This document shows, piece by piece, positions 16,172 to 24,093 of a stretch of DNA of 64,000 nt (position 1 is the stretch's first letter; the number at the start of each line of letters is the position of its first letter). The notes below the pieces were generated by a model. It saw nothing but the letters and a program-made list of their open reading frames with translations, had not been told where the DNA came from and ran no database searches. The stretch is from Burkholderia cenocepacia (GTDB lineage Bacteria > Pseudomonadota > Gammaproteobacteria > Burkholderiales > Burkholderiaceae), in contig NZ_UAQZ01000001.1 in assembly GCF_900446215.1 (NCBI RefSeq), positions 868,001-932,000 of the forward strand. The letters run 5' to 3'. Both the position numbers and the translations under genes were made by a program.

Positions 16172-17487
16172 GCGTGTTCTTCTTCTGAAAACAGGATCAA
16201 CAGGATCGCGAGAATCGGCACGTTCTTCAGCACGGGGCCGAACGGTTCGGCCAGCAGGCCGGGCATCGTGACCGCGATGACCGCCGAATACGCGACGATC
16301 AGCGCCGCTTGCGCGGCCCACAGGCGCCGCGACGGCGCGACGACGGTCGCGACGCCGAACGCGAAGTCCAGCGCGCTGGCCGCGTAGAGCGCGATCAGCG
16401 CGGGCAGCCCCGTGACGTGCGCGGGCGCCAGCAGCGCGAGGCTCGCGTGCAGTGGATGGATGAATGCGCTGGCGATCGCCGTCCAGATCCACACGATCGC
16501 GAGCGCGCCGAGCAGCAACGGGCGTCGCCACATCGCGAGCGCGTCGCGGCGCAGCGTGGCGGCATCCGCGCCGATGAAACTGCCGATGCCGCGCGGCGGC
16601 CGGCCCAGCACCGCCGCGGTGGCCGCCGGATCGCCGGTGTTGCCGGCGCGCAGCATCGTCCACGTGTCGCGCGTCAGCATCGCCCCCGGCCACGCGCCGG
16701 ACAGTGCGGCCACCGCGCCGACCAGCGCGCCGGGCAGCGTCACGCGCGCCGCCGGCGGAAATCCGAGCGCGGCACGGTAGCCGGCCAGCATCTCGCGGTA
16801 TTCGACTTCGTCGCCGCCGACCACGTCGATCACGCGGCTGCCCGTCGCCGGCGAATCGCCCGCCTGCACGACGAGCCGCGCGACGACTTCGGCAAGATCG
16901 TCGACATGCACGGGCCGCAACCGCTGATGGCCGCCCGCCGGCAACCCGTGCACGGGCAGGCTCGCGAGCATCCGGAAAAACCGCGCGGACGCACCGGCCG
17001 CCCCGTAGACGAGCGCGGGGCGCACGATGCGGAAGTCGATCGGCAGCGTCTGCAGGAAACGGTCGGCCACGTGCTTGCTCGCGAAGTACCGCGTATCGCC
17101 GCGCTCGACGCCGAGCGCCGAAATCTGGATCACGCGCCGCACGCCCGCACGGCAACACGCGGTAAAGAGCGCGCACGGCGCGGCGCGATGCACGGCGTCG
17201 AGCGTCGCGCCGCGTCGACCGGCCAACATGCCGACCGCGTTGATCACCACGTCGACGCCGTTCAGCCGCGCGAGCCACGCTTGCGGATCGACGTCCCGCG
17301 CGAAGTCGATCGCGACGTCGTACGGGCCGGCGGCGTGACGCACGCCGCGCAGTACGCGATGCCCGCCGGCTTCGAGCTGCGCGCACAGAGCCCGACCGAT
17401 GAAGCCGTTCGCGCCGCAGACGAACACGGTCATGCCCGGTGCGCCGGTGCGCTCGGGCTGACAGGTCGACGGCAAGGCTGCGTTCAT
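16168..17487 (-). CDS. NAD(P)-binding SDR fused to DoxX-like membrane domain
   Basis: A 439-residue fusion. Residues about 18-300 form an atypical SDR (NmrA/NDUFA9-like): MTVFVCGANGFIGRALC nucleotide fingerprint, VINAVGMLAG, YFASKHVADRFLQTL. The last about 125 residues have four membrane helices (LLLGALAIVWIWTAIASAFIHPL to the end) of the DoxX_3/DoxX-like type. It would place a nicotinamide-binding domain on the cytosolic face of the membrane. The start is the ATG at 17487, because AAAGG stands right against the upstream ATG at 17493 but at usable distance from 17487. First structural gene of the cluster, immediately after a perfect palindromic operator. Confidence 0.85.
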   Translation of the reverse strand: MNAALPSTCQPERTGAPGMTVFVCGANGFIGRALCAQLEAGGHRVLRGVRHAAGPYDVAIDFARDVDPQAWLARLNGVDVVINAVGMLAGRRGATLDAVHRAAPCALFTACCRAGVRRVIQISALGVERGDTRYFASKHVADRFLQTLPIDFRIVRPALVYGAAGASARFFRMLASLPVHGLPAGGHQRLRPVHVDDLAEVVARLVVQAGDSPATGSRVIDVVGGDEVEYREMLAGYRAALGFPPAARVTLPGALVGAVAALSGAWPGAMLTRDTWTMLRAGNTGDPAATAAVLGRPPRGIGSFIGADAATLRRDALAMWRRPLLLGALAIVWIWTAIASAFIHPLHASLALLAPAHVTGLPALIALYAASALDFAFGVATVVAPSRRLWAAQAALIVAYSAVIAVTMPGLLAEPFGPVLKNVPILAILLILFSEEEHA

Positions 17488-17506
17488 ATCCATCCTTTAT
17501 TTACAG

Positions 17507-17530
17507 TTATTTCTGTACAGACAGAAATAA
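17507..17530. promoter_or_regulatory. Operator 1 of the GbsR-type cluster
   Basis: Perfect palindrome TTATTTCTGT-acag-ACAGAAATAA (arms 17507-17516 and 17521-17530) located 20 bp before the start of the SDR-DoxX gene and after the stop of the regulator gene. A second copy lies upstream of the regulator itself (18133-18156), so this is very likely the regulator's binding site. Confidence 0.8.
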
Positions 17531-17575
17531 CAACCCCGAAAAAAGCGGGCTGCGTGCCCGCTCTCCCGTTACCGC

Positions 17576-18109
17576 TTACTTCGACGGCTTGCGCCTGACC
17601 GTCTGGCTGATCTTCGCGCCGATGCCCAGCGCCTTCATCAGCGTATCGGGCTTGAGCCGCAACATCTCGTCCGACCAGGTCGTGAGCGTCTCGACGAACT
17701 GCAGCGTGTCGCGAATGCGCTGTTCGGTCTCGCGGCTCTCGTTCGCGATCTCCGGATTCGTCAGGCAATCGCGCAGCACCGTGAGCGTCGGCTCGATCTC
17801 GCGCTGCCGCCGCCCTTCGACGATCAGCTTGAACAGTTCCCAGATGTCGGTCGACGTCTCGAAGTGGTCGCGGCGATCGCCGAGCACGTGCACGACCTTC
17901 GCGAGCCGCCACGCCTGCAGCTCCTTCAGGCTCGTGCTGACGTTGGAGCGCGCGACGTTGAGCGTCTCGGCGATCTCGTCGGCGGCCACCGGCCTTCCGG
18001 CCAGGTAGAGCAGCGCGTGAATCTGCGAGACGGTGCGGTTGACGCCCCACCGCGAGCCCATTTCGCCCCAGTGGAGAATGAATCGTTCGGCAATCGGTGT
18101 GAGTTCCAT
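17576..18109 (-). CDS. GbsR/MarR-family transcriptional regulator
   Basis: A 177-residue winged-helix regulator: IAERFILHWGEMGSRWGVNRTVSQIHALLYLAGRPVAADEIAETLNVARSNVSTSLKELQAWRLAKVV contains the GbsR N-terminal helices and the recognition helix ARSNVSTSLKEL. The GDRRDHFETSTDIWELF strand and C-terminal helices match the GbsR/YvaV/Mmar family (often sensing osmolytes or redox, repressors). The ATG at 18109 is used since the family begins with xxxxAERFxxHWGEM. It sits between two copies of the same palindrome, so autoregulation and control of the downstream cluster are likely. Confidence 0.87.
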   Translation of the reverse strand: MELTPIAERFILHWGEMGSRWGVNRTVSQIHALLYLAGRPVAADEIAETLNVARSNVSTSLKELQAWRLAKVVHVLGDRRDHFETSTDIWELFKLIVEGRRQREIEPTLTVLRDCLTNPEIANESRETEQRIRDTLQFVETLTTWSDEMLRLKPDTLMKALGIGAKISQTVRRKPSK

Positions 18110-18132
18110 GGTGGGGAATTTAGTTTTTTCAG

Positions 18133-18156
18133 TTATTTCTGTCAAGAGAGAAATAT
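18133..18156. promoter_or_regulatory. Operator 2 upstream of the GbsR-type regulator gene
   Basis: TTATTTCTGT-caag-AGAGAAATAT, the same 10-4-10 layout as the site at 17507-17530. The left arm is identical and the right arm matches in 8 of 10 positions. It lies 24 bp upstream of the regulator start, fitting autorepression. The same patch lies about 120 bp upstream of fabV, on the other strand. Confidence 0.7.
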
Positions 18157-18276
18157 CCGGGCGGTCCGGCACCTTCCGGCCGCGCCCGCCCGCGATCGGC
18201 CGCTTCCTTTACAATGCGCGGGATTTTTCCGATTTCAGGCCGTCCCCGCCTTTCCGATAGATAGACAGAGGTTTCC

Positions 18277-19479
18277 ATGATCATCAAACCGCGCGTGCGT
18301 GGCTTCATCTGCGTGACGACTCATCCCGTCGGCTGCGAAGCCAACGTCAAGGAACAGATCGACTACGTGACTTCGCACGGCCCGATCGCCAATGGCCCGA
18401 AAAAGGTGCTCGTGATCGGCGCGTCGACCGGCTACGGCCTCGCCGCCCGGATCTCGGCCGCATTCGGCTCGGGCGCGGACACGCTCGGCGTGTTCTTCGA
18501 GCGTGCCGGCAGCGAGACGAAGCCGGGCACGGCCGGCTGGTACAACAGCGCCGCGTTCGAGAAATTCGCCACGGAAAAGGGGCTGTATGCGCGCAGCATC
18601 AACGGCGACGCGTTCTCCGACAAGGTCAAGCAGGTCACGATCGACACCATCAAGCAGGATCTCGGCAAGGTCGATCTGGTCGTCTACAGCCTCGCGGCGC
18701 CGCGCCGCACGCATCCGAAGACGGGCGAAACCATCAGCTCGACGCTCAAGCCGGTCGGCAAGGCCGTCACGTTCCGCGGCCTCGACACCGACAAGGAAGT
18801 GATCCGCGAAGTCTCGCTCGAACCGGCGACGCAGGAAGAGATCGACGGCACCGTCGCGGTGATGGGCGGCGAGGACTGGCAGATGTGGATCGACGCGCTG
18901 GCCGACGCCGGCGTGCTGGCCGACGGCGCGAAGACCACCGCGTTCACGTACCTCGGCGAGCAGATCACGCACGACATCTACTGGAACGGCTCGATCGGCG
19001 AAGCGAAGAAGGATCTCGACAAGAAGGTGCTGTCGATCCGCGACAAGCTGGCCGCGCACGGCGGCGATGCGCGCGTGTCGGTGCTGAAGGCCGTCGTCAC
19101 GCAGGCCAGCTCGGCGATCCCGATGATGCCGCTGTACCTGTCGCTGCTGTTCAAGGTGATGAAGGAAAAGGGCACGCACGAAGGCTGCATCGAGCAGGTG
19201 TATGGGCTCCTGAAGGACAGCCTGTACGGCGCGACGCCGCACGTCGACGAAGAAGGCCGCCTGCGCGCGGACTACAAGGAACTCGATCCGCAAGTGCAGA
19301 ACCAGGTCGTCGCGATGTGGGACAAGGTCACGAACGAGAACCTGTACGAGATGACGGACTTCGCGGGCTACAAGACCGAGTTCCTGCGCCTGTTCGGCTT
19401 CGAGATCGCCGGCGTCGACTACGACGCGGACGTGAACCCGGACGTGAAGATCCCGGGCATCATCGACACGACGGTCTGA
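18277..19479 (+). CDS. fabV: Trans-2-enoyl-ACP/CoA reductase, FabV
   Basis: A 400-residue NADH-dependent enoyl reductase catalysing the last step of fatty acid elongation; FabV is intrinsically insensitive to triclosan. Seen are [24 protein letters not shown], the NAD fingerprint [31 protein letters not shown], and the active-site segment [25 protein letters not shown] with Tyr/Lys spaced by eight (YxxxxxxxxK), the FabV hallmark. Length equals the family norm. The start ATG at 18277 follows an AGAGG. Cytosolic, single gene, convergent with the SDR gene. Confidence 0.96.
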   Translation: MIIKPRVRGFICVTTHPVGCEANVKEQIDYVTSHGPIANGPKKVLVIGASTGYGLAARISAAFGSGADTLGVFFERAGSETKPGTAGWYNSAAFEKFATEKGLYARSINGDAFSDKVKQVTIDTIKQDLGKVDLVVYSLAAPRRTHPKTGETISSTLKPVGKAVTFRGLDTDKEVIREVSLEPATQEEIDGTVAVMGGEDWQMWIDALADAGVLADGAKTTAFTYLGEQITHDIYWNGSIGEAKKDLDKKVLSIRDKLAAHGGDARVSVLKAVVTQASSAIPMMPLYLSLLFKVMKEKGTHEGCIEQVYGLLKDSLYGATPHVDEEGRLRADYKELDPQVQNQVVAMWDKVTNENLYEMTDFAGYKTEFLRLFGFEIAGVDYDADVNPDVKIPGIIDTTV

Positions 19480-19539
19480 CGCGTCGACCGCCGCCGCCGC
19501 GCTCACCGCGCGGGCGGCGGATGCGCATGACCGGCGCCG

Positions 19540-20244
19540 TCAACGCGGCGCCGGCTCTTCCAGATAGACGCCCGACGACAACGCGGCCTTCACCTGCCGC
19601 GTGAACTCGTCGGTCGACACTTCCTCCGCTCCCGCCTCGATGGCGTCGTACGCCTGGCGCACGACGTCGGCCGGCGTGGCCTTCGGCACGTCGAGGCCGG
19701 CCGTCAGGTCGGTATCGATGAAACCGGCGTGCAGCCCGACGACCTGTGTGCGCTGCTCGCGCAGCGAGTGGCGCAGCCCGTTGGTCAACGCCCATGCGGC
19801 CGATTTCGATACGCCGTAGCCCGACAGGATCGGCCGGTTCACCCAGCTCGCGACCGACAGGATATTGAGGATCGCGCCGCCGCCGTGGGCCGCCAGGGTT
19901 CCCGCAAACGCCCGCGACATCGCGAGCATCCCGAACACGTTGGTTTCGAAGTGATCGCGCAGCGCGTCGGGCGCGCCGTCGTCCGTCAGGCTGCCGAGCC
20001 GCGCGATGCCGGCGTTGTTGATCAGCAGCGTGACGTCGCGCGCCGCATCGGCCGCCGCCGCGACCGTCGCCGGATCGGTCACGTCGAGCTTCACGGGCAC
20101 GACGCCCGGCAGCGTCACGGTGGCCGGGTCGCGCGCCGCCGCATAGACCTTGCGCGCGCCCCTGGCGAGCGCCTGCTTCGCGAATTCGAGCCCCAGCCCG
20201 CGGTTCGCGCCCGTCACGAAAACGACTGCACCTTCGATCTTCAT
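19540..20244 (-). CDS. Short-chain dehydrogenase/reductase
   Basis: A 234-residue classical SDR: cofactor fingerprint VVFVTGANRGLGLEFAK (TGxxxGxG), NNAGIA, catalytic Ser in ILNILSVASW and YGVSKSAAW (YxxxK). Oxidation or reduction of an unknown alcohol/carbonyl with NAD(P)H. The ATG at 20244 has GAAAGGAAC upstream; the longer frame to 20445 lacks this. Divergent from a TetR regulator with operator-like repeats between them, so it is probably the regulator's target. Confidence 0.9.
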   Translation of the reverse strand: MKIEGAVVFVTGANRGLGLEFAKQALARGARKVYAAARDPATVTLPGVVPVKLDVTDPATVAAAADAARDVTLLINNAGIARLGSLTDDGAPDALRDHFETNVFGMLAMSRAFAGTLAAHGGGAILNILSVASWVNRPILSGYGVSKSAAWALTNGLRHSLREQRTQVVGLHAGFIDTDLTAGLDVPKATPADVVRQAYDAIEAGAEEVSTDEFTRQVKAALSSGVYLEEPAPR

Positions 20245-20438
20245 GATCGTTCCTTTCGCATGATGAATCGCCTGCACGCCGGCTCGCCGCGCGCATGAGA
20301 TCCGGTGGAAAACGAGGTTGCCATCGCGTACCGAGCCGCTCGCTGCCGGTTGTGTGCCCGCGACGTTAAAGACGCCGACCGATTGCCCTCCGCGCCCCGG
20401 CTTGGCTTTGTGTTGCCCGCCAAGTCGGCTACACTCGA

Positions 20439-20517
20439 ATGTCAATGTCGATCACCATTGTCTTTGCGGTGCATTGTGTTCGCGCTACGCGGGCATGTCA
20501 ATGGCGATCACCATCGT
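20439..20517. promoter_or_regulatory. Two 23-bp direct repeats, probable TetR operators
   Basis: The 23-bp sequence at 20439-20461 recurs at 20495-20517 with two changes. Each copy contains the core GCGATCACCAT or TCGATCACCAT, giving the imperfect palindrome ATGg-CGATCA-CCAT. They lie 56 bp apart between the divergent SDR gene and TetR gene, which is the expected arrangement for shared repression. Confidence 0.65.
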
Positions 20518-20559
20518 GTTTTTCAATCGACGCGATCGGCAACAATCAGGGAGAGATCG

Positions 20560-21144
20560 ATGGGCGTATCCAGACAACAGGCCGCCGAGAACCGAAGCGC
20601 GATCGTCGCGGCCGCCGAACGGTTGTTCCGCGTGCGCGGCGTCGACGCCGTGGGGCTGACGGAGCTGATGAAGGAAGCCGGCTTCACGCAAGGCGGCTTC
20701 TACAACCACTTCAAATCGAAAGACGCGCTGGTCGCCGAAGTGATGGAAAAGGCGATGCACGACCGCGCGGATTCGCCGAATGCCGGCAGCCTCGACGCGC
20801 AGGTGGCCGCGTATCTGTCACCCGCGCATCGCGACAACCTCGAGGCCGGCTGCCCGCTGTCCGGCTTCGCGGGCGATGCGCCGCGGCTGACCGAGACGGC
20901 GCGCGCCTGCTACGCGCACGGGCTCGCCGCGTATCTCGATCGACTGGAACGGATGGTGGCGACCGACGGCGCCACGCCGGAGCAGACGCGTCGCGACGCG
21001 CTGGCGGTCTTCAGCCAGATGGTCGGTGCGCTCGTGCTGTCCCGCGCGATCGCCGGCAGCGATCCCGCGCTGGCCGACGAGATCCTCGACGCGGGGCGGG
21101 ACGCGCTGACCGGCCGACGCGGCGATCCGGTGACGTCGGCGTAA
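20560..21144 (+). CDS. TetR-family transcriptional repressor
   Basis: A 194-residue TetR regulator. The N-terminal helix-turn-helix IVAAAERLFRVRGVDAVGLTELMKEAGFTQGGFYNHFKSKDALVAEVM is complete, followed by the ligand domain with a TetR_C_33-like GCPLSGFAGDAPRLTE stretch. The start ATG at 20560 has GGGAGAG upstream. The two 23-bp repeats directly before it are likely operators. Upstream SDR gene is the obvious target. The inducer is unknown, though homologues next to SDR genes often respond to electrophiles. Confidence 0.92.
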   Translation: MGVSRQQAAENRSAIVAAAERLFRVRGVDAVGLTELMKEAGFTQGGFYNHFKSKDALVAEVMEKAMHDRADSPNAGSLDAQVAAYLSPAHRDNLEAGCPLSGFAGDAPRLTETARACYAHGLAAYLDRLERMVATDGATPEQTRRDALAVFSQMVGALVLSRAIAGSDPALADEILDAGRDALTGRRGDPVTSA

Positions 21145-21183
21145 CGGCGCACCCTTCGACGCAGCGCGCTCGCTGCTGCCGCG

Positions 21184-21762
21184 CTATTCGATCGCCCGCG
21201 CAGCATCCCACAGCGGCTGCGCACCGCGCGCCGCATTCCACGCGGCAAACTGCGTGCGCCAAGCCTCGAACGGTTGCGCGAGCGGACGGCGCGGATCGTC
21301 GCTGAGCGAATACGCCATCCCTTCGATCAGCCAGCGCGGCTTGGTCACGACGGCCAGGTTGCCGAGCACCTCGGCCTGACGGTGATGGATCAGCTCGTGC
21401 GCGAGAAAATAGGTCTGCCAGCCGCGCGGTGCGATCACGATGCCGAAATCGCCGAGCGTCAGCGCCGCGCGCGTGCCGAGGCCGAACGCATCGGCGCACG
21501 CGCGCGTCGCGCAGAACACGATGCGCGGTGCGGCGCGGAACCCGCCGACGGCCGCCGCCGCGCGGGCGGCGCCGTCGCGATAGAGCTGCTGCGCGGCGCC
21601 GAGCTTCGCGGCATCGTCCGTGCAGATGTCGGCACGCGGGCACGACACGCCGGGAACCAGCGCGGGCGCGACGACGCGCAGCGGCTTGACGAGCGCATAC
21701 GCGGCAATCGGCAGCGCGACGAGCAGGCCCGTGAGGGCGAAAGCGACATGGGAGCGTTTCAT
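21184..21762 (-). CDS. Exported/membrane-anchored zinc-protease-like protein
   Basis: A 192-residue protein with an N-terminal hydrophobic segment (HVAFALTGLLVALPIAAYALV) and a gluzincin-type motif HELIHHRQAEVLG at about residues 121-133 (HExxH, with the first two His and Glu as zinc ligands/catalyst). The downstream WLIEGMAYSLSDDPR holds an E within the usual distance for a third ligand. Four cysteines suggest a periplasmic fold. The family is found in Burkholderia and Ralstonia as a hypothetical protein. Proteolytic activity is inference from the motif. Confidence 0.7.
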   Translation of the reverse strand: MKRSHVAFALTGLLVALPIAAYALVKPLRVVAPALVPGVSCPRADICTDDAAKLGAAQQLYRDGAARAAAAVGGFRAAPRIVFCATRACADAFGLGTRAALTLGDFGIVIAPRGWQTYFLAHELIHHRQAEVLGNLAVVTKPRWLIEGMAYSLSDDPRRPLAQPFEAWRTQFAAWNAARGAQPLWDAARAIE

Positions 21763-21924
21763 CGAGGCGGCGGTTGCGTGGCGTGTTGTCGGCGTCCTTC
21801 TGCGAGAACGCGACTATATCGGACCGGGGCTGCCTCCGGTCCTGCTATTCCTGACGGTTGGCTGCCGGGCAAGAAGCGGCTCCCGACACGCCCGGAACGA
21901 TGCCGCTCAACATGGCGATTGCCC

Positions 21925-22455
21925 TTACGCGAGCTGCTTGTGGAAAACCGTCGTCGCGCAGAGCGCGCCGTCGGGCATCAGCGCATAGTTCGGCACGACG
22001 CCGACACGCTGCCAGCCGGCCCGCTCGTACAGCCGCTCGGCGTCGCCGCCCGTCACCGTGTCGAGCACGAGCACGGTCTTGCCGGCGTCGCGCGCGGCCG
22101 CGTCGGCCGCCGCCATCAAGCGCGCGGCGATGCCCTGCCGGCGCGCGTGCCGCGACACGAGCATCTTCGAGATGTCCGCGCGATGCGGCTGGTTCTCGGG
22201 CTGCGCGGTCACGACCTGCACGGTGCCGACGATCCGGCCCGATGCATCCTCGGCGACGAGCAGGATGCGCTCGTCGTTCGCAACGCCGTCGGCCACGCGC
22301 GTCCAGAACGCGACCGCGGTCGACCGCGCGATCGGCAACATGAAGCTGACGGACGCGCCGCCTTCGACGCAATCGATCAGCACGTCGGCCAGCGCATCGA
22401 CGCAGGCCATCGCTTCGCTTGCGCCGACGCGGCGGACGGTAACAGGTTCGGTCAT
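21925..22455 (-). CDS. GNAT-family N-acetyltransferase
   Basis: A 176-residue acetyltransferase. Acetyl-CoA site seen in ISKMLVSRHARRQGIAARLMAAAD (Q/RxxGxA motif) after the beta-4 strand RIVGTVQVVT, and C-terminal LYERAGWQRVGVVPNYAL. The overall layout (VDCVEGGASVSFMLPI near the start; ISKMLVHRxARRxGI) resembles the tabtoxin-resistance acetyltransferase (Ttr) subfamily, so a small beta-lactam-like or amino-acid substrate is possible, but that is a guess. The start ATG at 22455 is followed by MTEPVTVRR. Confidence 0.85.
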   Translation of the reverse strand: MTEPVTVRRVGASEAMACVDALADVLIDCVEGGASVSFMLPIARSTAVAFWTRVADGVANDERILLVAEDASGRIVGTVQVVTAQPENQPHRADISKMLVSRHARRQGIAARLMAAADAAARDAGKTVLVLDTVTGGDAERLYERAGWQRVGVVPNYALMPDGALCATTVFHKQLA

Positions 22456-22659
22456 GCCATCTCCGGTAATCAGGTGGGCCGCACGCCCGGGTTCGGCATG
22501 GGCCGGAATCGGAACGAACGCCGGCCGGGCGTCGAGGCTCGCGCGACGACGGCAGACGTCCGGCGACGCAGCGCCCGGTCGGCGCGCGTTACCGCCCCAT
22601 CATCGTACGTGACGAAAATTTTCGCTGCAGCGTTTCCCACATCGCCTACACTTAGCCAA

Positions 22660-23025
22660 ATGGATAACTTTCAACCCGGCATCAGCGACGTCTTTCATGC
22701 GCTCGCCGATCCGACGCGCTGCGCGATCGTCAGCGCGCTCGGCCAGGGCGAGCGCACGGTCTCCGCGCTGGCCGCGCCGTTCGACATGGCGCTGCCGTCG
22801 TTCATGAAGCACGTTGCCGTACTCGAGCGCAGCGGCCTCGTGGAAACCCGCAAAACCGGCCGCTCGCGCACCTGCACGCTGGTCGGCAGCCGGCTGACCG
22901 AGGCCGAGGCGTGGCTCGCCGCGCAACGCGCGCAATGGGAAGCGCGATCCGATCGTCTCGTCGAATTCGTCGAACGCCGTCACCAGGAGGAGCAAGATGT
23001 CAGCCAGCCACGTCGAACCCGCTGA
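22660..23025 (+). CDS. ArsR-family transcriptional regulator
   Basis: A 121-residue winged-helix regulator of the ArsR type: FHALADPTRCAIVSALGQGERTVSALAAPFDMALPSFMKHVAVLERSGLVETRKTGRSRTCTLV, with recognition helix ALPSFMKHVAVLE. It lacks the metal-binding CxC, as in the ArsR group that controls SRPBCC genes. The ATG at 22660 follows TACACT (22647-22652) by only seven bases and has no ribosome site, so the message may be leaderless. The next gene overlaps by 29 bp, so the two form one operon. Confidence 0.9.
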   Translation: MDNFQPGISDVFHALADPTRCAIVSALGQGERTVSALAAPFDMALPSFMKHVAVLERSGLVETRKTGRSRTCTLVGSRLTEAEAWLAAQRAQWEARSDRLVEFVERRHQEEQDVSQPRRTR

Positions 23026-23482
23026 AGCCCACGACCTCGTCATCACGCGTACGTTGCGCACGCCGCGCCAGGCGCTGTGGCGCGCATGGACCGACCCCGA
23101 TCTGCTGAAGGAATGGTGGTGCCCGAAACCGTGGACCACCGAGGTGCGCGCGTTCGACCTGCGGCCGGGCGGCGCCTTCCACACGTTCATGCGCGGCCCC
23201 GACGGCGGCACGAGCGACAATCCCGGCTGCTTCCTCGAAATCGTGCCGGAATCGCGCATCGCGTTCACGTCGATGCTCACGGGTGGCTGGCGGCCGCAGG
23301 CGCCGTGGATGGGCTTCACGGCGATCATCACGATGGCCGACGACGACGCGGGCAGCCGCTACGAGGCGCGCGTGATGCATCCCGACGCGGCGACGCGCGA
23401 GCGCCACGAAGCGCTCGGCTTTTTCGAGGGCTGGAACACCTGCATCACGCAGCTCGACGCCTTCGCCGCGACCCTGCGCTGA
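22997..23482 (+). CDS. SRPBCC / AHSA1-like protein
   Basis: A 161-residue START-fold protein (activator of Hsp90 ATPase homologue family): LVITRTLRTPRQALWRAWTDPDLLKEWWCPKPW, DLRPGGAFHTFMRGPDG, and FFEGWNTCITQLDAFAATL at the end are the classic segments of this family. It probably binds a small hydrophobic ligand. It overlaps the ArsR gene end, with AGGAGGAGC as ribosome site and ATG at 22997, so they are translated together, as often seen for ArsR/AHSA1 pairs. Confidence 0.88.
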   Translation: MSASHVEPAEAHDLVITRTLRTPRQALWRAWTDPDLLKEWWCPKPWTTEVRAFDLRPGGAFHTFMRGPDGGTSDNPGCFLEIVPESRIAFTSMLTGGWRPQAPWMGFTAIITMADDDAGSRYEARVMHPDAATRERHEALGFFEGWNTCITQLDAFAATLR

Positions 23483-23601
23483 ACGCCGTCTCGCGTGCGG
23501 TCATTGCATGCCGCCGCGCCCGCGCCTAGGATTCCTGAAGGAAGCGTGACGACACGCCGGGCGCCGGCGTGCACCGTCGCGCGCGCTTCGCGGGAGGCCA
23601 C

Positions 23602-24078
23602 ATGTTGCACACGCACACGCATTCGACCCGGGTCAGCCGGCACCTGAACGCCCCGCGCGGGCGCGTCTACCGCGCGCTGCTCGACCCCCACGCGGTCGAA
23701 CAGTGGAAAGTGCCCGACGGCATGACCTGCCGCGTGCATGCGTACGATGCGCGCGAAGGCGGCGCGCTGCGCGTGTCGCTGAGCTACGACGCGCCCGCGG
23801 CCGGCACCGGCAAGACCACCGCACACACCGACACCTATCACGGCCGCTTCGTCACGCTCGTGCCGGACCAGCAGATCGTCGAGATCGACGTATTCGAAAC
23901 CGACGACCCGATGCTGCGCGGCGCGATGACGATCACGATCACGCTGTCCGACGAAGCGGGCGGCACGCGGGTGGATGCCGTGCACGACGGCGTCCCGCCC
24001 GGTGTGCCGGCCGCCGACAACGAGACCGGCTGGCAGATGGCGCTGGCGCGGCTCGCGGCGCTGGTGGAAGCCGGGTGA
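23602..24078 (+). CDS. Second SRPBCC / AHSA1-like protein
   Basis: A 158-residue START-fold protein: VSRHLNAPRGRVYRALLDPHAVEQWKVPDGMTCRVHAYDAREGGALRVSLSY, and ETGWQMALARLAALVE at the end. The start is the ATG at 23602 (preceded by GGGAGG), not the GTG at 23569. It lies 119 bp after the first SRPBCC gene, but belongs to a different subfamily (His-rich N-terminus MLHTHTHSTRV). It may share a transcript with the ArsR operon. Confidence 0.82.
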   Translation: MLHTHTHSTRVSRHLNAPRGRVYRALLDPHAVEQWKVPDGMTCRVHAYDAREGGALRVSLSYDAPAAGTGKTTAHTDTYHGRFVTLVPDQQIVEIDVFETDDPMLRGAMTITITLSDEAGGTRVDAVHDGVPPGVPAADNETGWQMALARLAALVEAG

Positions 24079-24093
24079 CGCGGCGTACGCGCG

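Noticed and set aside
19495..19560. GC-rich hairpins between fabV and the SDR gene as terminators
   Set aside because: Strong stems but no T tract; termination cannot be claimed from sequence alone.
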